NCBI RefSeq assembly: GCF_000019845.1
Contig: NC_010581.1
Coordinates: 1,369,501 to 1,433,500, forward strand
Source: Beijerinckia indica subsp. indica ATCC 9039
GTDB lineage: Bacteria; Pseudomonadota; Alphaproteobacteria; Rhizobiales; Beijerinckiaceae
Direction of reading: 5' to 3'
Length of the DNA stretch: 64,000 nucleotides
Shown piece by piece: positions 8,582 through 17,366 of the stretch. Both the position numbers and the translations under genes were made by a program. Within the stretch, counting starts at the first letter, position 1. Every line of letters starts with the position of its first letter. Below the pieces are notes generated by a model, which saw only the letters and a program-made list of their open reading frames with translations, ran no database searches and was not told where the DNA came from.

Positions 8582-9460
8582 ATGTCAATTCGACCCCGCC
8601 GGAGCATTCTCTATGTTCCAGGTGATAATGGGCGCGCCCTTGAAAAGGCGCGGGCGCTTGCGGCCGATGGCTTTATTCTCGACCTTGAGGATGCGGTGGC
8701 ACCAGACGCTAAGCTCCTGGCTCGTCAATCCGTCGTCGCGGCGGTTGCTGAGAGGCGCTATGGCGCGCGGGAAACCATCGTTCGGATCAATGATTACAAT
8801 ACGCCTTGGGGGCGCGAAGATCTTGCCGCCGCCGCCGCCGCGGGGCCTGACGCCATCCTCATTCCGAAAGTGACCTGTCCCGGCGATATCATGCATGCCG
8901 CCAAGGATCTGCGCGAAGCTGGCGCGCCTGATCACACCGCGCTCTGGGCGATGATGGAAACGCCGATCGCCATGCTGAATGCGGATTCCATCCTGCGGAC
9001 GGCGGCTGATCCGGCCTCGCGTTTGTCGGTCATCGTCATGGGTACGAATGATATCGCCAAGGAAACGAGGGCCCGCCTGACGCCGGGGCGCGCGTCGATC
9101 ATGACCTGGCTCTCCACCTGTGTCGTCGCCGCGCGGGCCTATTCGGTTGAAATCATTGATGGTGTCTATAATGATTTTTCCGATGCGGCAGGATTCCGCC
9201 AGGAGTGTTTGCAGGGGCGCGATCTCGGCATGGATGGTAAATCCCTCATCCATCCGAACCAGATCGCCACCTGCAACGAGATCTTTGCGCCGCCCGCCGA
9301 TGAAATTCTTTGGGCGAGTAAGGTCATCTCAGCTTTCTCCGCGCCGGAAAATGCGGAGAAAGGGGTCTTGCAGGTCGAAGGCCGCATGGTAGAGCGTCTA
9401 CATGCGGAAATGGCGCGTCGGACCATGCAAATCGCCGAGGCCATCGCGGCCTTGGCGTGA
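8582..9460 (+). CDS. HpcH/HpaI-family lyase, CitE-like (malyl-CoA lyase type)
   Basis: A 292-residue TIM-barrel protein starting at ATG with CGGAGG 7 bases upstream. Signatures: RSILYVPGDN near the N-terminus, LDLEDAVAP (metal-binding region), the catalytic-site Glu in MMETPIA and MGTNDIAKETR. No citDF subunits are nearby, so a stand-alone citryl-, malyl- or beta-methylmalyl-CoA lyase is more likely than citrate lyase. The substrate cannot be settled from sequence; comparison with characterised Mcl1 and CitE-like (CLYBL) proteins would decide. Confidence 0.88.
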   Translation: MSIRPRRSILYVPGDNGRALEKARALAADGFILDLEDAVAPDAKLLARQSVVAAVAERRYGARETIVRINDYNTPWGREDLAAAAAAGPDAILIPKVTCPGDIMHAAKDLREAGAPDHTALWAMMETPIAMLNADSILRTAADPASRLSVIVMGTNDIAKETRARLTPGRASIMTWLSTCVVAARAYSVEIIDGVYNDFSDAAGFRQECLQGRDLGMDGKSLIHPNQIATCNEIFAPPADEILWASKVISAFSAPENAEKGVLQVEGRMVERLHAEMARRTMQIAEAIAALA

Positions 9461-9926
9461 TGAAAAGCGAGTAATTAAGCGTGACCACGAGAGTTTGAGT
9501 TGGGCGAAGGCCCGAAATATGGCATTGGGGCCAAGATCTGGATGGTTCGTGCAAATGTTGAATTTGCCACAACCGGGTCGAAATGCAGAGGCAGCCTGTT
9601 CGGCAATGCACATGCAAAGGCCTGGGATTCCCATTAAAACATAAGACGATCAGCCTATCATGGTCCTGCTCGGGGCGATTCGAGGTGGGATACCAAGTGT
9701 CGCAAGGAGTGATGCTTGGTTCATTCTCGCCTTTTCGCCCCTTTGCGGGACAAGTGAAAAGTCGAGAGCGTTCCTTTGATCGTGCTACAGGGCGGTTATA
9801 AGTCGTGCGATCATCGGAATTGATGCCGATAGGGGCCAATGCTTTGCTGATCATGCGGCGAAGCATGTGGGAAAACCAGGCGCCTCAGCTTGGCTCGATC
9901 TTGTCAATCTTGGAGAGGATGCGGCA
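9461..9926. other. Gene-free stretch before mic60
   Basis: 466 bases with only short unsupported reading frames. In many relatives hemC-hemD precede the Mic60-HemY pair; neither is here. I see no repeat or clear terminator. Confidence 0.5.
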
Positions 9927-11261
9927 ATGGCCGATGAGAATGGCGAGAGAGCGGAGGAACAACCGCTGGCGTCCGGCACGGGCCGAGCCTTGCAACGGAC
10001 CCCGCCGATAATTGAGGCCAAGGCGGAAGAGAATAGTGCCGAGGAGGGTCTCCCTAAAGAGCCTCTCTTTCGGGATGATCCGGAGGTGGCCGCCAAAAGG
10101 AGTCCCTGGCGCAATTTCTGGCCGGTTCTCATGGCGATTCTCGTCGGTGCCGTCATAGCCGTGGCTGGTGAATGGGCCTTGCAGACGTTCTATCGGCCTG
10201 AATCATCCTCGCTGATCCAGGCCGATAGTGACTTCCAGGGCCTCAAGGCGCGCCTCGCTGAACTCGAGAGCGGAATCCGCCTGTCCCAACGGACACAGCA
10301 AGAAGGCCTCGCTGCCGTGCAGGAAGGGCTGGGCCGGATCGACCAGTTCGATCGGCGTTTGAGCACGACCGAGAATAATCTCCAGGCGCAAACCGACACC
10401 TTGAACCAGGTGCAGGAAACACAGCGCGGCGCTCAGCCATCCGATCGGACAGCGGAGCCGGCCGAGAAACCCGATCCATTCGCGGCTGAGCGCGAACAAA
10501 TTGATCTGATCGACAAGCGCGTGAGTTCGATCGAGGATGATGTGACGCGCCTGCGCGAGGAAGAACATAAAGCGCAACAGGCGACGAATGCCGCCCTGCA
10601 AGCGCAAGATCCGCGCCCCTATGACGACCGTCTAAGCCTGCTCGAACAGCAGATTGCCTCCCTGCAACAGAGCGTGGCGCAATCCAAAGTCGATATCAGA
10701 CTGTTGCGCGACGCCCAGGCGGAAAACGCTGACAATCGTCGCAAAAAGTCGGAAAGCTTGGCGATCCTTGGCGGCAGCCTGGTCGAGAAAGTCTTCCGCG
10801 GTGCGCCTTATCTCGACGAGATCGAGGCGCTCGATGGACTTGGCGCCGATAAGGCGAAATTGGCCGCGCTGCAGCCCAATGCCAGCACGGGCGTTGCGAG
10901 CTTGCGGGGTCTGCGTGATCAGTTCGCGGCTTTGTCGAAATCTCTCGTAGTTCCGCCACCGGCAAATGCCGAGGAAGGGTTTTTGGCTCGGATCGAACGG
11001 GACGCGGCGAGTCTTGTGCGCGTCAAGCGTCTTGATGCGACCGGCACGAAGGATCTTCCAGATCAGATTGGCGCCATCGAATCCGCGCTCGCGCGTGACG
11101 AGCTCGATGATGCCTTGACCTTATGGAATGGGCTGCCGGCGGAAGCCAAGGCGAAATCCGCTGCCTTTGCCAAGGCCTTGCAGACCCGGCTCGATGCCTT
11201 GCGTGATGCGAGGGCGATCGAGGCCAATGCCTTGCAGGCTCTCGGACGGCAGAAATCGTGA
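9927..11261 (+). CDS. Alphaproteobacterial Mic60 (mitofilin-like) inner-membrane protein
   Basis: A 444-residue protein. The ATG at 9927 follows GGAGAGG; a GTG 20 codons upstream is possible but poorer. Order of features: a charged cytoplasmic N-terminus (1-62), one membrane segment (about 65-83, FWPVLMAILVGAVIAVAG), a long Gln/Glu/Arg-rich coiled coil (about 95-280), and a C-terminal domain with the mitofilin-type block LARDELDDALTLWNGLPAEAK near residues 395-415. This is the family known in Rhodobacter and relatives as the bacterial Mic60, encoded beside hemY and proposed to shape intracytoplasmic membranes and contact the outer membrane. The next gene, hemY, supports the call. Confidence 0.85.
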   Translation: MADENGERAEEQPLASGTGRALQRTPPIIEAKAEENSAEEGLPKEPLFRDDPEVAAKRSPWRNFWPVLMAILVGAVIAVAGEWALQTFYRPESSSLIQADSDFQGLKARLAELESGIRLSQRTQQEGLAAVQEGLGRIDQFDRRLSTTENNLQAQTDTLNQVQETQRGAQPSDRTAEPAEKPDPFAAEREQIDLIDKRVSSIEDDVTRLREEEHKAQQATNAALQAQDPRPYDDRLSLLEQQIASLQQSVAQSKVDIRLLRDAQAENADNRRKKSESLAILGGSLVEKVFRGAPYLDEIEALDGLGADKAKLAALQPNASTGVASLRGLRDQFAALSKSLVVPPPANAEEGFLARIERDAASLVRVKRLDATGTKDLPDQIGAIESALARDELDDALTLWNGLPAEAKAKSAAFAKALQTRLDALRDARAIEANALQALGRQKS

Positions 11262-11383
11262 GCCCGTCTCACTGTATTATGTTCGGAGGAACCAGCGTTT
11301 TACTGTTTCCTCTGAAAATATTTCCTTCTTTTCATCCTTAGGTCCTTCTGATCAGCCCTTTGGGCGGGTGTTGGAAGGACCTC

Positions 11384-12880
11384 ATGAGTGGAACCGGCAT
11401 GCTGCGTGTCCTCCTTTTTCTATGCCTGATCGCTGCCTTGGCCCTGGGGGCCGCTTGGATCGGCGAGCAGCCCGGACATTTCCTGATGACCTGGCAGGGA
11501 TATCAGGTGGAAACGTCGGCTCCGGTGGCGATCACTTTGCTCGGCGTCAGCGCGGCTATTCTGGCTTTGGCGCTGTGGCTCCTTGTGACAATCTTGAACC
11601 TGCCCAAAACCTTTGCGCGCTGGCGGGAGACACGCCTGAAAAACAAGGGTTATGCGGCTTTGTCACGCGGGATCGTGGCGGCGGGCGCGGGGGATACGCA
11701 CGTCGCCAATAAAGCGGCGCTGGATGCCCAAAAATATTTGCCGAAAGATCCCCTGGTTCTGGTCCTTGAGGCGCAGGCGGCCCAATTGGCTGGGGATCGC
11801 TCGCGGGCGCAAGACGCCTTCCGCCTGATGGGAGAGCGGCCGGAAATGCGTCTTCTGGGCTTGCGCGGCCTTTACGCCGAAGCCTTGCGGAATGACGACA
11901 GCGAGGCGGCTTATCATTTCGCCCATGAAGCGCATAAGGTGCACCCGTTGCCCTGGTCCGCCAAGGCTGTGCTCGATGAACATATTCGCGCACAGGATTG
12001 GGAAGGCGCTTTCGGTATTTTGGGTAAGCAGATCAATGCGCAACTCGTCGACAAGGCGACGGGCGAGCGTCAATGCGCGATTCTCGAGACCGCCATGGCG
12101 CAAGAAAAAGAGCTTTCGGCGCCGGATGAGGCTTTGCGCCTCGGCCGCCAGGCTTTGAAACACGCGCCCGATCTCGTGCCGGCCATTGTGCTGGTCGCGC
12201 ATTTGTGGGGACGCAAGAATGATGTTCGCAGGGCGGCAAAGCTGATCGAGAGAGAATGGCCGAACATCCAGCATCCCGATATTGCCTTGGCCTATCTCGA
12301 TCTGCGGCCCGGTGATTCCAACATGGATCGCCTGCGGCGTGCGCAACGATTAGCACGGCTGGCACCGGGATCAGCGGAAAGCCGCCTAAGCGTGGCGGGT
12401 GCGGCCATAGCCGCGCGTCAGTTCGCCCTTGCGCGGGAAACCATGCGGGAATTGCTCGCCAAGGAAAAGACACCGACCGTCAGAATGTGCCAATTGATGG
12501 CCGAGCTTGAGGAAACCGAGAGTGGTTTCTCAGGAAGCGTCCGTGAATGGCTGGCCAAAGCTTCCCGCGCACCGCGTGACGAAACCTGGGTCGCCGATGG
12601 ATTCGTCTCTCCAAAATGGCTTCCTGCCTCTCCGGTCACGGGTCAATTGGATGCTTTCCGCTGGCAAAGACCTGTCGAACGCCTGGTCGTGACCCTGGAT
12701 AATGCGGAAGCCGTCGAGGAGACGGCTCTGTTGCTCTCCGAAGAAGAGAAACACGGGGCGGACACGAGCAAGAAAGCGGCCGTTCAGGAAATATTGCCAC
12801 CCGCTGAGGCATCAACTCAGCCAAAGACCATCGAAGTTGAACCGCTTGCGTCCTCGATCCCGGCCGCGAACAAAATTTGA
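11384..12880 (+). CDS. hemY: HemY-like TPR inner-membrane protein
   Basis: A 498-residue HemY (COG3898) protein. The ATG at 11384 follows GGAAGGAC. Two membrane segments (about residues 6-24 and 48-67) are followed by a periplasmic, helical TPR-type region with repeated A-L-x-x-G/A-R patterns (LRLGRQALKHAPDLVPA). The name is historical: this is not protoporphyrinogen oxidase, and its role is unclear, though it is consistently linked to haem genes. Here it follows mic60 by 122 bases on the same strand, a linkage conserved in alphaproteobacteria. The last 60 residues are acidic and proline-rich and probably disordered. Confidence 0.9.
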   Translation: MSGTGMLRVLLFLCLIAALALGAAWIGEQPGHFLMTWQGYQVETSAPVAITLLGVSAAILALALWLLVTILNLPKTFARWRETRLKNKGYAALSRGIVAAGAGDTHVANKAALDAQKYLPKDPLVLVLEAQAAQLAGDRSRAQDAFRLMGERPEMRLLGLRGLYAEALRNDDSEAAYHFAHEAHKVHPLPWSAKAVLDEHIRAQDWEGAFGILGKQINAQLVDKATGERQCAILETAMAQEKELSAPDEALRLGRQALKHAPDLVPAIVLVAHLWGRKNDVRRAAKLIEREWPNIQHPDIALAYLDLRPGDSNMDRLRRAQRLARLAPGSAESRLSVAGAAIAARQFALARETMRELLAKEKTPTVRMCQLMAELEETESGFSGSVREWLAKASRAPRDETWVADGFVSPKWLPASPVTGQLDAFRWQRPVERLVVTLDNAEAVEETALLLSEEEKHGADTSKKAAVQEILPPAEASTQPKTIEVEPLASSIPAANKI

Positions 12881-12997
12881 CGATTGCTTTGCATGAGGGA
12901 AAGAGCAGGTTTGGACAAGGCTTCTGTTGCCAATCAGGTCCAAGCTGGCTATGAGAAAGAGGAACAACGATTCCGTTTTCACGCCATTCCTGGTTAT

Positions 12998-13073
12998 GCC
13001 GCAATAGCTCAGCTGGTAGAGCACCTCATTCGTAATGAGGGGGTCGGGGGTTCGAATCCCTCTTGCGGCACCA
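12998..13073 (+). tRNA. tRNA-Thr (anticodon CGT)
   Basis: A 76-nt cloverleaf including an encoded CCA. The acceptor stem GCCGCAA/TTGCGGC has discriminator A. The D-arm begins AGCTCAGCTGGTAGAGC, the anticodon stem CCTCA/TGAGG encloses loop TTCGTAA (anticodon at 13031-13033), and the T-arm GGGGG-TTCGAAT-CCCTC follows. It is read as threonine ACG. A decayed integrase lies within 25 bases of its 3' end. Confidence 0.97.
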
Positions 13074-13095
13074 TTGAAAACCAAAAATAACCACC

Positions 13096-13270
13096 ATTTC
13101 ATTTTGGGTGGTGACATCCTGAGGAATCCGGCCACTTCCCTATTTCTACGTCCGTCTGCATGAGCCAGGTCGCGGCAGTGTGGCGGAGGACGTGCCGCGT
13201 CACTTTTCCATTTGAGCTGTCGAGTTTCAATAATTTCGATGGCATTTCCCGCCAGGCGCGCAGGGTGAAG
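13096..13270 (-). pseudogene. Tyrosine recombinase (phage integrase) C-terminal relic
   Basis: On the minus strand, one frame reads AWREMPSKLLKLDSSNGK then VTRHVLRHTAATWLMQ, the classic box II of tandem-type phage integrases containing the catalytic Arg (HVLRHT). The downstream integrase segment EVAGFLRMSPPKM, normally contiguous with it, continues in another frame, so there is at least one frameshift. The His/Trp box III, the catalytic Tyr and the entire N-terminal half are absent. The relic points toward the 3' end of tRNA-Thr, a standard attachment site. It is a dead remnant of an integrated element. Confidence 0.8.
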
Positions 13271-13657
13271 GTGAATAAAACCCAATGGCGTGCGGCTAAG
13301 GAAGAGCGTGAGGTGAGCAAGATCAGGGATGAGCAAACCAAGCTGACCGCGACCTATCTCAACAGCTTGGCCGTGACGGTCTTCGCAGTTGGTGGCTTGG
13401 CGCCGATCGTCGCAACTCTCAATGATCTTGGTGCTCGGCCCCATCCTTTTCCGCTGATCGTGGGCGGTTTTTGCATTTTGGCCAGTGGCGCCCATACATT
13501 ATGCAGCGAGAGTGGTTCTCAAAGGTCTATCGCCATGAACGGCTATCAAATCGCTGCCCTTCTCATTACGCCGATCGGTGGCCTTCTCCTCGCGGCTTGG
13601 GCCTATTGGCTAACCCGTCATGATCGGGAAGGCCACAATCACCATCCGGCAGAGTAA
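13271..13657 (+). CDS. Small membrane protein of unknown function
   Basis: About 128 residues if the GTG at 13271 is used. The upstream part of the open frame overlaps the antisense integrase relic and is unlikely to be coding. The N-terminal 30 residues are charged (KTQWRAAKEEREVSKIRDEQ), followed by three predicted membrane segments: YLNSLAVTVFAVGGLAPIVA, PLIVGGFCILASGAHT and QIAALLITPIGGLLLAAWAYW. The C-terminus is His-rich. No family is recognised. It lies between the integrase relic and manC and may be leftover cargo of the integrated element or an old host gene. Confidence 0.5.
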   Translation: MNKTQWRAAKEEREVSKIRDEQTKLTATYLNSLAVTVFAVGGLAPIVATLNDLGARPHPFPLIVGGFCILASGAHTLCSESGSQRSIAMNGYQIAALLITPIGGLLLAAWAYWLTRHDREGHNHHPAE

Positions 13658-13740
13658 ATCAAGGCGACGAATTTGTCGGATTGATCGAGAACAGCCAGCC
13701 TGCTGCAAACGCAACTGCGGTGATAGGTTTGGCGCAGTAA

Positions 13741-13782
13741 AAAAAGCGGCCATCCCTTAGTCAGGAATGGCCGCTTTTCATT
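13741..13782. terminator. Bidirectional terminator
   Basis: Stem AAAAGCGGCCATCC / GGAATGGCCGCTTTT with an A-run on the left and TTTTCATTTT on the right, between the converging small membrane protein gene and manC. Confidence 0.9.
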
Positions 13783-13805
13783 TTATCTTGTGTTCCGCTT
13801 TCTTC

Positions 13806-15218
13806 TCAATTGCGGTTGTAAACGTCCTGCAGGCGGACGATATCGTCCTCGCCGAGATAAGAGCCCGTCTGGACCTCGATCAGCTCGAGATTGATGCGGC
13901 CGGGATTGACCAGGCGATGGACCGAGCCGATCGGCAGGTAGATCGATTCATTTTCATGGACGAGATGGATCTCGTTGTCGCGGGTGACTTCTGCTGTACC
14001 CTGAACGACGATCCAATGTTCGGCGCGGTGAAAATGTTTCTGCAGGGAAAGGCGCTGGCCAGGCTTGACCACGATGCGCTTGACCTGATGGCGCGCGCCG
14101 GAATCGACTGATTGATAATAGCCCCAGGGCCGGTAGGACTTTTTATGTTCCAGGGCCTCGGTCCGCTTTTCTTCCTTCAACCGGTCGACGAGCTGCTTGA
14201 CCCGGTCGCCATGTTTGGCGTCGAGCACCAGGACGGCATCTTGCGTCGTCACCACGATGACATCATCGACGCCGACGACCGTGGTCAAATGCCCGTCCGA
14301 GCGGACATGAACGTTTGACGCATCGAGAATGAGACCATTGCCGCGGATCGAATTATTCTTCTCGTCGCGGTCGGACAATTCCCAAACGCTCGACCAATTG
14401 CCGACATCCGACCAGCCGATATCGGCTGGCACGACGGCGGCCTTGGTGGTTTTTTCCATGACTGCATAGTCGATGGATTTTTTCGGCGCCTTGGCGAAGG
14501 CCTCGCCATCGAGCAGAGTGAAATTCATGTCCTTCTTCGAATGGGCCACAGCTTCGATCGCGGCTTCCGCGATCTGGGGCTCGAAAGCCTGCAATTCGGA
14601 GAGCATCACATCGGCGCGGAAGATGAAATTACCGGAATTCCAGAGATAGTTTTCGGTGATATAGCGCTCGGCCGTGGGCAGGTCGGGCTTTTCGACAAAG
14701 GCTTCCACCTTCAGGGCCGTTCCATCGGGGACGACGGCCTTGCCCGTCTTGATATAGCCATAGCCCGTTGCCGGCGCGGTCGGCTTGATGCCGAGCGTCA
14801 CAATATAACCTTCGGCTGCGGCGACCGCGGCATGTTGACACAGGGTGACGAAACCTTTCTTATCCTGCACGACATGGTCGGCGGCAAGAACGGCCACAAC
14901 GGTTTCGGGCGCGATGAGATTGGCGAGCTCCGCAGCGACCGCCACGGCTGGACCGGAATCACGCCGGCAGGGTTCCAGGACGATTTGAGCTTCCTTGTTG
15001 ATCTGCGCCAATTGCTCGGACACGAGGAAGCGGTAATCGTGATTGGAAATGACGATCGGTGTCTCGAAAATTGGGTCGGACACGATCTCGATCACGGACT
15101 GGAAAGTGGAGGTCGTTCCGACCAGCGAAATGAATTGTTTGGGCAGGCTTTCCCGCGATTCTGGCCAGACCCTGGTCCCGGAGCCGCCACACATGATGAT
15201 GGGAAGAATTTTCACCAT
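13806..15218 (-). CDS. manC: Mannose-1-phosphate guanylyltransferase / mannose-6-phosphate isomerase
   Basis: A 470-residue bifunctional enzyme. The ATG at 15218 is chosen because MVKILPIIMCGGSGTRVWP is the family N-terminus. The first about 340 residues are the nucleotidyltransferase (GGSGTRVWP loop, PKQF, VLAADHVV). The last about 120 form the cupin isomerase (RPWGYY, PGQRLSLQKHFHRAEHW metal-binding His motif). It makes GDP-mannose for exopolysaccharide, lipopolysaccharide or glycoconjugates. It is isolated from other polysaccharide genes here. AlgA/ManC/XanB-type naming is interchangeable. Two tandem 12-bp repeats lie upstream of its start. Confidence 0.95.
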   Translation of the reverse strand: MVKILPIIMCGGSGTRVWPESRESLPKQFISLVGTTSTFQSVIEIVSDPIFETPIVISNHDYRFLVSEQLAQINKEAQIVLEPCRRDSGPAVAVAAELANLIAPETVVAVLAADHVVQDKKGFVTLCQHAAVAAAEGYIVTLGIKPTAPATGYGYIKTGKAVVPDGTALKVEAFVEKPDLPTAERYITENYLWNSGNFIFRADVMLSELQAFEPQIAEAAIEAVAHSKKDMNFTLLDGEAFAKAPKKSIDYAVMEKTTKAAVVPADIGWSDVGNWSSVWELSDRDEKNNSIRGNGLILDASNVHVRSDGHLTTVVGVDDVIVVTTQDAVLVLDAKHGDRVKQLVDRLKEEKRTEALEHKKSYRPWGYYQSVDSGARHQVKRIVVKPGQRLSLQKHFHRAEHWIVVQGTAEVTRDNEIHLVHENESIYLPIGSVHRLVNPGRINLELIEVQTGSYLGEDDIVRLQDVYNRN

Positions 15219-15544
15219 TGCTAACCCCCGTTGATCCTCAAAGGAAAGTGCGGCCAAGGTTTATCTGTGATCAGAATTGAGAATAAACCTCTGCAAATCA
15301 TCGATCTCCTCGTGCAGGATACATGACTTGCCAGCGAAGAAGCCAGCCTGCCGATCAAGATCGGCCGACCATATTGACAATTTTAGACGCTGCATAGCAC
15401 GAATTCACGCGATATAACGCAATTATCAATCCGATTGCACTTCCGATTGCACTTGGCGGCCGCGCGTTTGAAGCCTTCAACCTATGAAATAAAGTGTCTG
15501 TGATAAGGATAGACCTGTTTCGAGTCGTTTTTATGGATCCGGTG
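15219..15544. other. Intergenic region upstream of manC with a tandem 12-bp repeat
   Basis: 326 bases without a gene. At 15431-15454 the unit CCGATTGCACTT occurs twice in direct tandem, upstream of manC on its transcribed strand. This could be a duplicated regulator site or chance. The prfC stop lies at the other end. Confidence 0.5.
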
Positions 15545-17122
15545 TCAGGCTGATTTTTGATAATCCTTGATGTCCGAAAAGACGATGCCAGGCGCCCGGT
15601 CCTGTTCGTAACGCAGATCCCAGGCCGAAGTGGCCATGAAGACGGGCGCATTATCGAGATCGACCGCCATGGAAGAAGCATGGGCGCGGATGAATTGATC
15701 GAGGTCGCTCGCCGTCGCGGCCGTGATCCAGCGGCACAGTTCGAAACGGGACGTCTCGAAACTCACGGACAGCCCATATTCCGCTTCAAGCCGCTCGGCG
15801 AGGACGTCGAGCTGCAAGGCGCCGACCACGCCGACCATGGCGCCGGAGCCGTCATTCGGCAGGAATAATTGGACAACGCCTTCCTCGGCCATTTGCCCCA
15901 GGGCCTCGCGCAATTTCTTGGCCTTCATGGCATCGCCGATCTTGACGCGGCGCAGGATTTCCGGCGCGAAACTCGGCACACCGCGAAAGACCAGATCTTC
16001 GCCTTCGGTTAAAGTGTCGCCGATCCTGAGTGTCCCGTGGTTCGGAATGCCTACGACATCGCCCGGATAGGCTTCCTCGGCGAGCTGGCGATCCTGGGCG
16101 AAGAAGAATTGCGGCGCGTTGAGGGCAATCATCTTGCCGGTGCGCACGAGCTTGGCCTTCATGCCGCGCTTCAGTTTGCCGGAACAGACCCGCATGAAAG
16201 CGATCCGATCGCGATGGTTCGGATCCATATTCGCTTGAATCTTGAAAACGAAGCCGCTCATTTTGGCTTCATGCGCGTCGACGTGGCGCGACTGAGCCTC
16301 GAGCCCATGGGGCGGCGGTGCGAAATCCGCCAAAGCGTCGATCAGGTCGCGAACGCCGAAATTGCGCAAGGCGCTGCCGAAAAAGACCGGCGTCAGATGA
16401 CCTTCCAGAAAACTCTTGCGATCGAAGGGTTTCAGCGCCTCGCGGGCCAGCGCGATCTGGTCGCGGGTCTCGGCGAGATCGGCTGGAGACAAGAGCCCGG
16501 CGATAAGCGGATCATCCGGCCCTTCAACATGGAGCGGCTCGCTGTCACGATCAAGCCGGCGCACAATATTGCGCTGCAGGTCGAATGTGCCAGCAAAGCC
16601 GCGGCCATGGCCAAGCGGCCAGGTGATGGGCGCGACATCGAGCGCCAGCGTCTTTTCGATTTCGTCGAGCAGATCGAAGGGATCGCGGATCTCGCGATCG
16701 AGCTTGTTGATAAAGGTCAGGATCGGGATGTCGCGCAGGCGGCAGACCTCGAAAAGCTTGCGGGTGCGCGCTTCGATGCCCTTCGCGGCGTCGATCACCA
16801 TGATCGCCGAATCCACGGCGGTCAGAGTCCGGTAGGTATCCTCGGAAAAGTCTTCGTGGCCCGGTGTGTCGAGCAGATTATAGACGCAATCGCCATATTC
16901 GAAGGTCATGACCGAGGTCACGACCGAAATGCCGCGTTCGCGCTCGATCCCCATCCAGTCGGAACGGGTCTGCCGCCGATTGGCCTTGGCGCGCACTTCG
17001 CCGGCGAGCTGAATCGCGCCGCCGAAGAGCAGAAGCTTTTCGGTCAGCGTGGTCTTGCCCGCGTCGGGGTGGGAGATAATGGCGAACGTACGCCGCCGGT
17101 CGACTGGATCTTGTGCCTTCAT
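15545..17122 (-). CDS. prfC: Peptide chain release factor 3
   Basis: A 525-residue translational GTPase that recycles RF1/RF2 from the ribosome. The ATG at 17122 is supported by GAGAGAG upstream and the start MKAQDPVDRRRTFAIISHPDAGKTTLTEKLL. G-motifs are SHPDAGKT (G1), DTPGHEDFSEDTYRT (G3; the SEDTYRT continuation separates RF3 from EF-G) and NKLDRE (G4). Length and domain order match RF3. It is monocistronic, with manC following on the same strand about 330 bases further. Confidence 0.97.
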   Translation of the reverse strand: MKAQDPVDRRRTFAIISHPDAGKTTLTEKLLLFGGAIQLAGEVRAKANRRQTRSDWMGIERERGISVVTSVMTFEYGDCVYNLLDTPGHEDFSEDTYRTLTAVDSAIMVIDAAKGIEARTRKLFEVCRLRDIPILTFINKLDREIRDPFDLLDEIEKTLALDVAPITWPLGHGRGFAGTFDLQRNIVRRLDRDSEPLHVEGPDDPLIAGLLSPADLAETRDQIALAREALKPFDRKSFLEGHLTPVFFGSALRNFGVRDLIDALADFAPPPHGLEAQSRHVDAHEAKMSGFVFKIQANMDPNHRDRIAFMRVCSGKLKRGMKAKLVRTGKMIALNAPQFFFAQDRQLAEEAYPGDVVGIPNHGTLRIGDTLTEGEDLVFRGVPSFAPEILRRVKIGDAMKAKKLREALGQMAEEGVVQLFLPNDGSGAMVGVVGALQLDVLAERLEAEYGLSVSFETSRFELCRWITAATASDLDQFIRAHASSMAVDLDNAPVFMATSAWDLRYEQDRAPGIVFSDIKDYQKSA

Positions 17123-17366
17123 GCGGCTCTCTCGTCGCAAGGGGCGGCGCCGATGTCAATCGTCTGCTTTGCCATCATCGTCATTGGGAACCGGGCTTCG
17201 CGCAACGGCGTTGATGAAGGTGTGGGTGCATGGTTCTCCCAAGGCTCAATCCGTCAAGGCAGGGACCCGCTTAAGGCCCCGTCATTTGGATGCCAAAACA
17301 AGGCCGGGAGAGCGACGTTCGTTTGATTGAGCGAGGCTTGATCGAACGGCTATTGGGAGGACATTC

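Noticed and set aside
12812..13495. A 227-codon minus-strand frame across the tRNA containing GIRTPDPLITNEVLYQLSY
   Set aside because: This peptide is the well-known false translation of the antisense strand of a tRNA gene. The frame also crosses the integrase relic in the wrong frame for most of its length.
15431..15454. A CRISPR-like array
   Set aside because: Only two 12-bp units with no spacer. No CRISPR array or cas gene was found anywhere in the window.
16037..17326. A 429-codon plus-strand frame
   Set aside because: Antisense shadow of prfC.
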